Shown: piece after piece, positions 42,019 through 49,714 of the stretch
How the letters are laid out: each line of letters opens with the position of its first letter
How positions within the stretch are numbered: position 1 is the first letter of the stretch
Source of the DNA: Flavobacterium pectinovorum
GTDB taxonomy: Bacteria; Bacteroidota; Bacteroidia; Flavobacteriales; Flavobacteriaceae
Direction of reading: 5' to 3'
Assembly: GCF_900142715.1 (NCBI RefSeq)
Contig: NZ_FRBX01000001.1
Coordinates: 992,001 to 1,056,000 of the forward strand
Length of the DNA: 64,000 nucleotides
The notes under the pieces: generated by a model
The model's input: only the letters and a program-made list of their open reading frames with translations
The model's database searches: none
Told to the model about the DNA's origin: nothing
Program-made: the position numbers and the translations under genes

Positions 42019-42057
42019 CAGAGTTTAGAATTTCATCTTCTAAACTCTGTTTTTTTT
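42019..42057 (+). terminator. Rho-independent terminator of the repeat lipoprotein gene
   Basis: CAGAGTTTAGAA, 7-nt loop, TTCTAAACTCTG, then eight T. It lies 43 bp after the stop codon. Confidence 0.88.
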
Positions 42058-42089
42058 AATTTATATCTGTTGAAATTCAACGTATTTCA

Positions 42090-42219
42090 ATATAGCCCAC
42101 GGTTTCAACCGTGGGAGACGTATGATAAACACATCACGAACATCTCATGAAAACGCAATAAAGAAAAACATAACGTGATAATGGATTGCGCTCCAACGGT
42201 TGAAATGGTTGGCTATGTT
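42090..42219. repeat. Nested inverted repeat (CCCACGGTTTCAACCGTGGG type)
   Basis: A left unit containing the perfect palindrome CCCACGGTTTCAACCGTGGG preceded by AATATAG, and a right unit CCAACGGTTGAAATGGTTGG followed by CTATGTTA. The two units are imperfect reverse complements, so the whole is one large dyad. It ends 17 bp before the stop codon of the minus-strand ATPase gene. Confidence 0.7.
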
Positions 42220-42236
42220 ATTGGTTTTTAAGATGT

Positions 42237-42947
42237 TTAATTATTTCTAAGCTCCAATTCAGCAATAATCTGTTTTTTCATTGTAGTATGAACATAATCT
42301 TTTGCTTCTGCGTACGAAACATTGTATTTGCGTTTAATATCTTGTAAATGAATAGGAAAAGGAGCAAGGATTTTATCATAGTAAACATCAAGTTCGCTTT
42401 CATTTGGCATTTCAAACTTTAATCTTATTTGAAATCTCCTCAATAAAGCGGTATCAATGTTATGATAATGGTTTGTTGCACAGATAAGTAAGCTCTCGCT
42501 TGGAAAATAATCCATCAACTGAATAATGGTATTTACGAGACGTTTCATTTCTGCAACATCTTTGTCTTCGCTGTCTCGGCTTTTTCCTATCTGGTCAAAT
42601 TCATCTAAAAATAAAACTGCTTTTTCGCGAATTGCTTTGTCAAAAATAGCTTTTACATTTTTAGAAGTTTCTCCAATTCGCGCATTAATTAAAGTACTTA
42701 AATTGATGATGACGATATTTTTGTTTAAAGCCGTAGCAATCGCTTTTGCAGTTGTCGTCTTGCCACAACCGGAATGCCCGTGTAGCAGTATCTTATTGTC
42801 AACCTGAAGATTATATTTTTTTAATTCGTCAAGATATTGATGCTCTTTAATGGTTTGCAATAAGGCAGCTTTGTTTTCATCACTAAAAAGCAAATCATTC
42901 AAAGCAATTTTTTCAGTATCGTTTACGGTTAGTTCGTATAGATTCAT
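42237..42947 (-). CDS. Small AAA family ATPase
   Basis: A 236-aa single-module ATPase with Walker A GHSGCGKT (57-64), Walker B VLFLDEFDQIG, sensor ATNHYHNIDTALLRRF and a short helical end (KRKYNVSYAEAKDYVHTTMKKQI). The lack of any other domain suggests an adaptor-like remodelling protein of the FtsH/spastin-like type. It lies 29 bp after yggS on the same strand, so the two are probably one transcript. The substrate is unknown. Confidence 0.85.
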   Translation of the reverse strand: MNLYELTVNDTEKIALNDLLFSDENKAALLQTIKEHQYLDELKKYNLQVDNKILLHGHSGCGKTTTAKAIATALNKNIVIINLSTLINARIGETSKNVKAIFDKAIREKAVLFLDEFDQIGKSRDSEDKDVAEMKRLVNTIIQLMDYFPSESLLICATNHYHNIDTALLRRFQIRLKFEMPNESELDVYYDKILAPFPIHLQDIKRKYNVSYAEAKDYVHTTMKKQIIAELELRNN

Positions 42948-42976
42948 TTGGATTTTATTTGCTGCAAAATTAGATT

Positions 42977-43708
42977 TTATTCTGCAATATTCTCATTCCA
43001 GATTTCTTTTCCTAAAAACCGATTTCCAAAGATAGAAGTTCCTATTCTTACCAAATTGGAACCTTCGGCTATAGCCAATTCCAAATCCTGTGACATTCCC
43101 ATTGAAAGCTTTAAATCAGTTATTCCGGTTGTTTTTTCAGCATAAATGTCATCTCTGATTTCTTTTAAAAGGCGAAGTGACGGCAGCATTTTTTCTTTTT
43201 CTACATCTAATAAACCAATTGTCATTAATCCTTTGATTTTTAAAGTTTCATACTTTTTTATTTCTTTGATAAAAGGAATTACTTCTGCAGGGGATAATCC
43301 AAATTTACTTTCTTCAAATGACGTATTGACTTGTATAAAAACATCCAGATTTCTGTTTTCTTTTTGCAATTGTTTGTGTAATTCCTCTGCAAGGTTCAAA
43401 CGGTCTAAAGACTGAATGCAGGTTACGTATTTCAACACGTCTTTTATTTTGTTGGTTTGCAAATGCCCAATAAAATGCCGTTCGATATTTAAATCCTTTA
43501 ATTCAGCATCTTTATCGCGGAATTCCTGCATTTTATTTTCCCCAATTAAGCTTTCTCCGGCTTCAATTGCAATTCTGATTTTTGCTGCAGGAACAGTTTT
43601 AGTTGCCAGTAAAAGCTGAACATCTGATGCTTTTCTGCCAGAAGCTTTACAGGCATTTTCGATGCGGGCGTGAACCTGTTTCAAATTATATAGGATATTC
43701 TCTTTCAT
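42977..43708 (-). CDS. yggS: YggS family pyridoxal-phosphate homeostasis protein
   Basis: A 243-aa PLP-binding protein of the YggS/PROSC/Ybl036c family, which buffers free PLP and influences amino-acid and keto-acid levels. The PLP-bound residue is Lys37 in LLLATKTVPAAKI, with the strand GESLIGENKMQEF and HFIGHLQTNK further on, and GMSQDLELAIAEGSNLVRIG near the end binding the phosphate. Complete. It heads the small unit with the AAA ATPase and is divergent from a mini-thioredoxin gene. Confidence 0.93.
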   Translation of the reverse strand: MKENILYNLKQVHARIENACKASGRKASDVQLLLATKTVPAAKIRIAIEAGESLIGENKMQEFRDKDAELKDLNIERHFIGHLQTNKIKDVLKYVTCIQSLDRLNLAEELHKQLQKENRNLDVFIQVNTSFEESKFGLSPAEVIPFIKEIKKYETLKIKGLMTIGLLDVEKEKMLPSLRLLKEIRDDIYAEKTTGITDLKLSMGMSQDLELAIAEGSNLVRIGTSIFGNRFLGKEIWNENIAE

Positions 43709-43744
43709 AACGCAAAATTACAAATCATCTGGAACGTGTTTATG

Positions 43745-43845
43745 ATCCAGTTTGTACTATTTTATACAGTCCAGTTTTGAGGTGATTTTTCTGTTTTAAA
43801 AATTATTGCTGGACCAGTAATCGCTTATAAATGATAAAACTGGAT
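43745..43845. promoter_or_regulatory. Cluster of CCAGTTT/CTGGACCAG motifs
   Basis: ATCCAGTTTG (43745-43754) and GTCCAGTTTT (43769-43778) are 24 bp apart in direct orientation; CTGGACCAG (43809-43817) is palindromic; AAAACTGGAT (43836-43845) is inverted. MocR-type regulators often bind CTGGAC-like repeats, and a MocR gene lies 1.6 kb away. The cluster sits between divergent yggS and the mini-thioredoxin gene. Confidence 0.45.
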
Positions 43846-43911
43846 GATTTAATGGTTAGGTATCCTGACTAATTTTGTCTCAGAAAATAAGTTTAACTAA
43901 AAACAAATCAA

Positions 43912-44139
43912 ATGAGTAAATCAATTTTTTATCACGCAGGCTGCCCGGTTTGTGTAAGCGCAGAACACGACATTTTAAATTTAGTTAAAGATGTTGAAGT
44001 AGTTAATATTGGAGAAGACAGATTCCGAATTGCCGAAGCTCAAAAAGCAGGTATACAATCTGTTCCGGCTTTGGTAACGCCAAACGGAAATGTATTGCAT
44101 ATTAATTTTGGTGCGTCAATGGCAGATGTAATCGGGTAA
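43912..44139 (+). CDS. Mini-thioredoxin with CPVC active site
   Basis: A 75-aa thioredoxin/glutaredoxin-like protein, with active site Cys11-Pro-Val-Cys14 after a short beta strand (KSIFYHAG) and the cis-Pro loop QSVPALV. It lacks part of the normal fold, as in small redoxins, and should exchange thiols in the cytosol. It is followed after a terminator by DUF2024 and a MarR-type gene; all three have CxxC pairs. It is divergent from yggS with the CCAGTTT motif cluster between. Confidence 0.82.
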   Translation: MSKSIFYHAGCPVCVSAEHDILNLVKDVEVVNIGEDRFRIAEAQKAGIQSVPALVTPNGNVLHINFGASMADVIG

Positions 44140-44142
44140 ATA

Positions 44143-44176
44143 AAATACCTCTCTGGACAATTTCAGAGAGGTTTTT
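44143..44176 (+). terminator. Rho-independent terminator of the mini-thioredoxin gene
   Basis: ACCTCTCTG, 8-nt loop, CAGAGAGGT, T run. It may separate this gene from the DUF2024 gene. Confidence 0.82.
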
Positions 44177-44225
44177 ATATCATTTTAACAAAAATAAATT
44201 ATTAGAAATATATAAATATAACATT

Positions 44226-44489
44226 ATGAAAGTAGCAGTATGGGATACTTATGTAACCCGAAAAGACGGAAAAGTGATGCATTTTGATATTCTTGTTGAC
44301 GAAAATACAACCGATACAAAACAGGTTTTTGAATATGGGAAAAGTTACCTTAAAACTGTTTTACAAGACGGTCAGCCTTTGACTTCAAACGAATGCAGAT
44401 TTTGTCACATCGATAAAGCTCCAGAGGAAATTGAAAATCAGATTCTTAAAAATGGATTTTCGATTATTGAAATGGAGAATTGTTATTAA
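44226..44489 (+). CDS. DUF2024 family protein
   Basis: An 87-aa protein of the DUF2024 family (KVAVWDTYVTRKDGKVMHFDILV start is diagnostic). It ends with ECRFCHIDKAPEEIENQI, where Cys-x-x-Cys-His suggests a metal or thiol site. Members are common in flavobacteria; their function is unknown. Its own short leader follows the mini-thioredoxin terminator, and a MarR-type regulator with a four-Cys tail follows after 135 bp. Confidence 0.87.
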   Translation: MKVAVWDTYVTRKDGKVMHFDILVDENTTDTKQVFEYGKSYLKTVLQDGQPLTSNECRFCHIDKAPEEIENQILKNGFSIIEMENCY

Positions 44490-44499
44490 TTTAATTGCT

Positions 44500-44590
44500 T
44501 ATGTTTTAAAATCTGCGTGAAATAAAAATCTTTTTAATCCTATAATCTGTGGCTAAAGCTCCAGCGGATTAATCTTGTAGACTGGAAGTT
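44500..44590. repeat. Fragments of dispersed repeats before the MarR gene
   Basis: Contains AAATCTGCGTGAAAT, the same arm as the repeat at 18838-18927, then TAATCTGTGGCTAAAGC and other repeat-like tracts. A decayed palindromic unit. Confidence 0.45.
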
Positions 44591-44624
44591 TGGGGGCTTT
44601 CAGTCTATTTTATTTGTTATTATT

Positions 44625-45242
44625 ATGAAAAATATTTTTGATTTAGAGATTCAAAACAGCAATGTTGAAGGGAAAATTGTGACAGGATTTGAACGGTTGT
44701 CTCAGGTTTTCAAGGTTTTGTTGTGGGAAAAGGCAAAGAAATATGATTTGAGCCCAATACAGATTCAGATTTTGATATTTATAAAGTACCATTCTAAAAA
44801 CAAATCGACTGTAAGTTATCTGGCGAAAGAATTTAATTTAACCAAAGCCACTGTAAGCGATACGATTAAGATTTTGGAACACAAACAATATATATCGAAA
44901 GAAATACAGCCTGACGATTCCAGAAGTTACACAGTTGCATTAACGCCGAAAGGCCTGGAAATGGTGCTTTTAATCGAAGACTTTACAGATCCGTTATACG
45001 ATATCGTGGCTTCAACAAGTAAAAATGATAAATTGATTTTGTGGAGAACTATTAGTTCGTTACTTCAGCAATTGAACCATTTGCAGATTATTAATCTTCA
45101 GAATACGTGTTCTAATTGTCATTATTATTCTGAAGAAAATAAAGCAAAATATTGTCAGTTGATGAATATCAAATTAGAATCAAATGATATTAGAATAGAT
45201 TGTTCGGATCATAAACCTACTATCTGGACACAAATAGTATAA
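44625..45242 (+). CDS. MarR-type regulator with C-terminal four-Cys cluster
   Basis: A 205-aa regulator. The first 150 residues form a winged-helix MarR domain (PIQIQILIFIKYHSKN, then LTKATVSDTIKILEHKQYI and the wing DDSRSYTVALTPKG). Appended is a tail with Cys162-x2-Cys165, Cys177 and Cys193 followed by His196, spacing well suited to a zinc or Fe-S site. This tail is not part of ordinary MarR proteins. The regulator could sense redox, metal or thiol state and control the adjacent CxxC genes. The Cys cluster is clear from sequence; its role is inference. Confidence 0.82.
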   Translation: MKNIFDLEIQNSNVEGKIVTGFERLSQVFKVLLWEKAKKYDLSPIQIQILIFIKYHSKNKSTVSYLAKEFNLTKATVSDTIKILEHKQYISKEIQPDDSRSYTVALTPKGLEMVLLIEDFTDPLYDIVASTSKNDKLILWRTISSLLQQLNHLQIINLQNTCSNCHYYSEENKAKYCQLMNIKLESNDIRIDCSDHKPTIWTQIV

Positions 45243-45250
45243 TCAATTTT

Positions 45251-45356
45251 AAACACAAATTATACGAATTTGCACAAATTTCAATACTTAGCTTTAGTTT
45301 GTGAAATTAATTTAACGAACGAAAATTAGTAGCAATTAGTGAAATTCGTGTTGTTT
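45251..45356. repeat. CACAAATT/AATTCGTG nested inverted repeat
   Basis: Left arm AAACACAAATTATACGAATT (45251-45270), right arm AATTAGTGAAATTCGTGTT (45334-45352), with partially matching inner units. A member of the family seen in cleaner form at 50804, 51365 and 63324. It fills the convergent gap between the MarR gene and the MocR gene. Confidence 0.55.
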
Positions 45357-45397
45357 TTATACTTATGTTCTCGCAGTAGGATTATAAGCCTGCACTT

Positions 45398-46810
45398 TTA
45401 CAGCAATTTTGAAAGTGCTATAATTCCTTCTTCCATTTGTTGTTCGGTTAAAGAAGCATACCCCAATCTAAAACCCGAAATGGGGTTTCCATAACTGAAT
45501 TTTTCAGGATCCATTAGTTTTATGCCTTTGCTTAGCAATTTTTCACAAACTGCTTTTGCATCAGTTTTAGCATTTGGAACCATCCAAAAAGCCAAACCGC
45601 CTTCTGGTTTTGTAAACGTAACTTTGCCCTTAAGGTGCTGATTGCAAAGTGTTTCAAACAAGTCTCTTTTTGCTTTATAAATAAGGTTTGTTTTTTTAAG
45701 ATGCCTTTTGATTTTACCTTCATTTATAAGGTTCAAAATAGCTTCTTCCATAATATTATCGCCCTGAACATCAATCATTTTGCGGTGTTTGCCTACTTTT
45801 TGTACGATTTCGGCAGAACTCGCCAAATAGCCAATTCTTAATGCCGGAGCTACAATTTTGCTCAATGTACCAATGTAAATGAAGTTTTCGGCGTTGCTGT
45901 AACTGGAAATAGGTAAAATAGGGCGCTGGCCAAAGTGAAATTCGTTATCGTAATCATCTTCAATAATTGTAAAACCGTATTGATTAGAGAGTTCGATGAG
46001 TTTCAATCTTTTCTTTAAACTCATCGTAACCGTTGTTGGAAATTGATGATGCGGCGTTACATAAATAGCTTTTATGGTATTGTATTGCTGCAAATATGCT
46101 TCGACTTCGTCTACGTTTAGGCCGTCTGAATCAATATTTACGGGAAGCAAATTTGCTCCTGCATTTTCAAAAGCTTCCCAGGCAGGTTTATATCCGGGAT
46201 TTTCAATCATCACATAATCACCATTTGTAAACAGAGAATGTGCCGCCAGATACATCGCCATCTGACTGCCGCGGGTAATGCAAATTTGATCCGGAGAAAC
46301 ATTCATGCCTCTTTTAAAATTTAGCATTTGCACTATGGCTTTTCTAAACTCAATATCACCAAGTTCGTTGCTGTAACCCATTATTTGCCAACGCGATTTT
46401 CTGTTGAAAATTTCTCTGTACGCACGAGCCAGATCATTCATAGGAGCGAGACGGGTGTCCGGAAGTCCGTCATCAAAAACAAGATGCGGTTTTGTTTCTT
46501 CAACAATTACAGTAGTTTTTTCCTGATTTTTTGTGTTTAAAATCACCTCGGGCAATATATCGGCGATAAAAGTTCCCTTTCGATCCATCGTAATTAACCA
46601 GCCTTCGGCAATTAAAACATCAAGTGCTTCGATTACTGTATTTCTGTTTACGTTTAATAAACCTGCAAGCTGTCTGCTTCCTGGTAAAGCGTTGCCACTG
46701 GTTAAGTTACCGGATTTAATGGCATTAATTATAGCATCGGCAATTTGCAGATAAAGTGCTTTATCTGATTTTTTATTCAATTGAATTTCAAATTCCCAAG
46801 GTCGTAACAT
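45398..46810 (-). CDS. MocR family PLP-dependent regulator
   Basis: A 470-aa GntR-aminotransferase fusion. The N-terminal winged helix (about 10-85) carries LPGSRQLAGLLNVNRNTV. The aminotransferase-like domain (about 105-470) has Asp286 in EDDYDNEF and the PLP Lys318 in YIGTLSKIVAPALRIGYL. MocR proteins use PLP or an external aldimine as an effector rather than as catalysts and often regulate PLP or amino-acid genes. A dyad TGGACTATT/AATAGTCCA surrounds its own promoter (46812-46855). It follows the cysteine hydrolase gene by 57 bp. Confidence 0.92.
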   Translation of the reverse strand: MLRPWEFEIQLNKKSDKALYLQIADAIINAIKSGNLTSGNALPGSRQLAGLLNVNRNTVIEALDVLIAEGWLITMDRKGTFIADILPEVILNTKNQEKTTVIVEETKPHLVFDDGLPDTRLAPMNDLARAYREIFNRKSRWQIMGYSNELGDIEFRKAIVQMLNFKRGMNVSPDQICITRGSQMAMYLAAHSLFTNGDYVMIENPGYKPAWEAFENAGANLLPVNIDSDGLNVDEVEAYLQQYNTIKAIYVTPHHQFPTTVTMSLKKRLKLIELSNQYGFTIIEDDYDNEFHFGQRPILPISSYSNAENFIYIGTLSKIVAPALRIGYLASSAEIVQKVGKHRKMIDVQGDNIMEEAILNLINEGKIKRHLKKTNLIYKAKRDLFETLCNQHLKGKVTFTKPEGGLAFWMVPNAKTDAKAVCEKLLSKGIKLMDPEKFSYGNPISGFRLGYASLTEQQMEEGIIALSKLL

Positions 46811-46811
46811 C

Positions 46812-46855
46812 TGGACTATTTGTTTGTGTTTAAAAGTTGCAAAACTAATAGTCCA
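46812..46855 (-). promoter_or_regulatory. MocR promoter region with dyad
   Basis: TGGACTATT (46812-46820) and AATAGTCCA (46847-46855) form perfect 9-bp arms around 26 bp. The minus-strand -7-like box TAGTTTTG (46847-46840) lies inside the dyad, and a TTG sits 26 bp further upstream. It lies in the gap between the hydrolase stop and the mocR start, so autoregulation is likely. Confidence 0.5.
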
Positions 46856-46867
46856 AATTTACATTTT

Positions 46868-47434
46868 TTATACCAATTCCAACAATTTTTCGGTAGTGAT
46901 TACTTCTGCAAATTCGCCATTTAAACTAGCGAGAGAAGTTTGGTGAATCAATTCCGAATCGAATTTCTCCCCATTTATCCCAATTCGGTCAAAAGTGGCA
47001 GTTGCATCGGCGATAAGCAAATTGTCGTATCCGTAATTTCCGGCCATTCTGGTTGTTGTAGAAACGCAATGATTTGTGGTCAAGCCCACAATAACAAGGG
47101 TTGTGATTTTTTGATTATCGAGCCTTTCTTTTAAATCTGTTCCAATAAAAGCGCTATTGACGTTTTTTACGATCACGGGTTCACCGTCAATTGGTTTTGC
47201 TTCCTCTTTGATTTCAAATCCCGGATTTGAGGCATGAAGTTTTGAATTTGGATGTACAGAACTATGAACAATATGAAAAACAGGTAGTTGAAGTGACCTC
47301 CATTTTTCAAGGATTTGAGCAATTTTAGCTTCGGCATCTTTATTATTTCGGTTGCCGCCCCAGTAATCTTCGTCATTAAAACCTTTTTGAACATCAATTA
47401 AAATTAACGCGGCTTTTTTTTCTCTAAGTTTCAT
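46868..47434 (-). CDS. Cysteine hydrolase (isochorismatase family)
   Basis: A 188-aa hydrolase with the triad Asp14 (ILIDVQKGFN), Lys90 (PVIVKNVNSAFIGTDL) and Cys123 (GLTTNHCVSTTTRM). Members include nicotinamidases and isochorismatases; the substrate here cannot be assigned. It lies directly upstream of mocR on the same strand. The MocR effector is often linked to the gene it travels with, so the pair may form a regulator-enzyme unit. Confidence 0.88.
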   Translation of the reverse strand: MKLREKKAALILIDVQKGFNDEDYWGGNRNNKDAEAKIAQILEKWRSLQLPVFHIVHSSVHPNSKLHASNPGFEIKEEAKPIDGEPVIVKNVNSAFIGTDLKERLDNQKITTLVIVGLTTNHCVSTTTRMAGNYGYDNLLIADATATFDRIGINGEKFDSELIHQTSLASLNGEFAEVITTEKLLELV

Positions 47435-47464
47435 TTGTATTTTTTTTTAAGTGTTTGATTGTGT

Positions 47465-47560
47465 TTGTTTTAACACATAGAAACGTAGATTTTATGATTT
47501 TGAAAAAAAGTAAATCAAAAAGAAACTCGTTTCTTCACACATAGCTATGTGTTAAAACAA
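47465..47560. repeat. Inverted repeat TTGTTTTAACACATAG / CTATGTGTTAAAACAA
   Basis: Perfect 16-bp arms at 47465-47480 and 47545-47560. The right arm merges into a smaller palindrome ACATAGCTATGT, and the loop has AGAAACGTAGATTTT and AGAAACTCGTTTCTT. Typical dispersed palindrome. Confidence 0.7.
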
Positions 47561-47673
47561 TTACACCAAACATGTTATTTTTAATTGTTTGATACAAATG
47601 TACTTGTGAACTAATTACAAAAAAAGGACAAACAATAGTCGTTTTGAGACGAACTATTTGAAACTATAAAGGC

Positions 47674-47773
47674 AAACACAGATTTAACTAATTGACACTA
47701 ATTAGTTTGTGAAATTAATTTAACAACTAAGTTAACCATTGAAATTTGTGCAAATTCGTGCAATTCGTGTTTT
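47674..47773. repeat. CACGAATT-family inverted repeat after GlxA
   Basis: Left part AAACACAGATTTAACTAATT, right part AAATTTGTGCAAATTCGTG then CAATTCGTGTTTT, which runs up to the GlxA stop codon. Imperfect arms, probably a degenerate copy of the same family. Confidence 0.5.
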
Positions 47774-48736
47774 TTAAGACAGTATCATTTTAAGTGCAGT
47801 TGGCAAGGCATCAAGGTGTTCTTCCAGCACAGCTCTTAGTTGTTTTGAAGTTTTGTAGCCACATAAATGGGCAATATGTTCTATTTTATAATCTGAATTG
47901 GCCAGCAGACTTTTGGCTTTTTCAATTCGTAGTTTTGTGCGGTATTCGGCAATAGTAATTCCGGTTTCTTTTTTAAAAATGCGTGTTAAATTTCGCGGAC
48001 TCACATATACCAAGTCGGCCAAGGAATCAATAGTTGATGTTTTTTCTAAGTTATAGATAATCCAATCCTGAATAGTATGAATTTTTTCGTCGCGATGGTT
48101 TCTGTTTTGCAAATAAACGCTTTCCTGTTCGTCAGTTCCGTTTCGTCGTTTATAAACAACAAGTTCTTTGGCAATTTTATTTGTAATGTCTTTTCCGTGC
48201 CTTTCTTCAATTAGAAATAGAGCCAAATCAATTCCGGTTACAATTCCGGCGCTGGTGTAAATGTTATCTGATTTGGTGAAAAGTGTGTTTTTTTGAGGCT
48301 TTAAAAGTGGAAAATCATTTTTGAGTTTCTCTAGAAGTTTCCAGTGTGTTGTACATTCTTTATGATCTAAAAGCCCTGATTTTGCCAATAAAAATGCTCC
48401 CGTACATACACTGCAAATCGTGGTTTGGTTAGCATTTGCTTTATGCAGCCAACTAAAAAACAAATGATCCTCCTGAAGTAAATCTATTTGTTGTGTGCTA
48501 AATCCCGAAATAATGACAATGTCATCTTTTTGCGGAGCAGTTTTAGAAAAATGAACTAAAGAAGAAAGTTCTAAACCTGAATTTGATTTTATAGAAGTTT
48601 CACTGCTAACAAACTTCAGTTCATAATCAAAACCAAGATTATTGGCTTCCTGAAAAACTTCGACAACACCGCTTAAATCAAGTAAAGAAATGTCTTTAGG
48701 GATATAAAAACAAACTGTAGATTTTGATTTTGTCAT
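47774..48736 (-). CDS. GlxA family regulator (DJ-1/PfpI plus AraC HTH)
   Basis: A 320-aa regulator with an N-terminal DJ-1/PfpI-like domain (1-185), where Cys111 lies in the nucleophile elbow ICSVCTGAFLLAKSG, and a C-terminal AraC HTH (about 215-318) with SLADLVYVSPRNLTRIFKKE. This is the GlxA layout, in which the first domain acts as a sensor. It shares a transcript with the dienelactone hydrolase gene 15 bp upstream, which is the likely partner or target. Confidence 0.9.
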   Translation of the reverse strand: MTKSKSTVCFYIPKDISLLDLSGVVEVFQEANNLGFDYELKFVSSETSIKSNSGLELSSLVHFSKTAPQKDDIVIISGFSTQQIDLLQEDHLFFSWLHKANANQTTICSVCTGAFLLAKSGLLDHKECTTHWKLLEKLKNDFPLLKPQKNTLFTKSDNIYTSAGIVTGIDLALFLIEERHGKDITNKIAKELVVYKRRNGTDEQESVYLQNRNHRDEKIHTIQDWIIYNLEKTSTIDSLADLVYVSPRNLTRIFKKETGITIAEYRTKLRIEKAKSLLANSDYKIEHIAHLCGYKTSKQLRAVLEEHLDALPTALKMILS

Positions 48737-48751
48737 TTGAGAATGTGTACT

Positions 48752-49639
48752 TTATTTCAATTTTTCCTTAAAAAAATCAATTGTTCTTGTCCATGATAGA
48801 GTAGCGGCAGCTTCATCATATCTTGGAGTTGTGTTATTATGAAAACCATGATTTACGTTGGGATAAAAATAAGCCGTATTTTCGACTTTATTTTTATTGA
48901 GAACTTCCTGAAACGCAGGCCAGCCTTCGTTTACACGTGTATCTAAACCAGCGTAATGTAATAATAATGGTGTTTTGATTTTTTCAGCTTCTTCTTTTGT
49001 TGGCTGTCCGCCATAATAAGGAATCGCGGCTTTTAAAGTTGGTATTTTTACCGCCAGCATATTCGAAATCCATCCACCAAAGCAAAATCCTACTACACCA
49101 ACAGAGCCGTTGCAGTCTTTATGTGATTTGAGATATTCATATGCGGCAATAAAATCTTCGAGCATTTCTTCGCGGGTTCGTTTCTTTTGCAATTCACGTC
49201 CGTCGTCGTCGTTACCGGGATAACCGCCTAATGGCGATAATGCATCGGGAGCAATGGTTATGAATCCTTCTATAGCGGCTCTTCTTCCAACATCTTCGAT
49301 ATAAGGATTTAAACCGCGATTTTCGTGAACAACAATTATTCCGGGTAATTTCTTTTTGGTATCTGATGGCTGAGACAAAAGCCCTTTAATGCTTCCACCG
49401 CCTTTTGGAGAATCATAATTGATGTAACCGCTTTTTATTCTGGGATCTGTGGGTTGAATTAAAATACTGTCGATATAATTGGGCGTCATAAAACTCAAAA
49501 GCGAAGGCAATGTAACAGCTCCAACCGCAAAAATGGAAAGTTTTTTTACAAACTGTCTTCGGTTGATTTTATTATGCGCATAATCGTCATATAAATCAAA
49601 TACTTCCTGACTGATATCTTCTTTGGTTAATTTTTCCAT
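48752..49639 (-). CDS. Dienelactone hydrolase family protein with Tat-like signal
   Basis: A 295-aa alpha/beta hydrolase. The N-terminus has NRRQFVKKLSIFAVGAVTL (26-44), a twin-arginine-like signal, so the enzyme may be exported folded. The nucleophile is Cys186 in GVVGFCFGGW, and the Asp and His follow in YAGLDTRVNEGWP and NVNHGFHN, the Cys-Asp-His triad of dienelactone hydrolases. The substrate is not known; it may act on lactones or esters. Located 15 bp before the GlxA gene. Confidence 0.87.
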   Translation of the reverse strand: MEKLTKEDISQEVFDLYDDYAHNKINRRQFVKKLSIFAVGAVTLPSLLSFMTPNYIDSILIQPTDPRIKSGYINYDSPKGGGSIKGLLSQPSDTKKKLPGIIVVHENRGLNPYIEDVGRRAAIEGFITIAPDALSPLGGYPGNDDDGRELQKKRTREEMLEDFIAAYEYLKSHKDCNGSVGVVGFCFGGWISNMLAVKIPTLKAAIPYYGGQPTKEEAEKIKTPLLLHYAGLDTRVNEGWPAFQEVLNKNKVENTAYFYPNVNHGFHNNTTPRYDEAAATLSWTRTIDFFKEKLK

Positions 49640-49714
49640 GACTTTAATTTTGAAACTAATTTAAGAAATAAACTGCTTTATAATTCTTATTGTTTCAAAT
49701 AAAGCATAAGAATC

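Larger units (their letters stand above)
47435..47773. other. 339-bp intergenic region with two repeat elements
   Basis: Spacer between the cysteine hydrolase gene and the GlxA gene, both on the minus strand. It holds an ACATAG-type dyad (47465-47560) and, abutting the GlxA stop codon, a CACGAATT-family element (47674-47773). No gene seen. Confidence 0.5.

Noticed and set aside
42237..42947. AAA ATPase as part of a transposon (IstB-like) or defence ATPase
   Set aside because: No transposase or effector is next to it; it sits 29 bp after yggS and has no extra domain.
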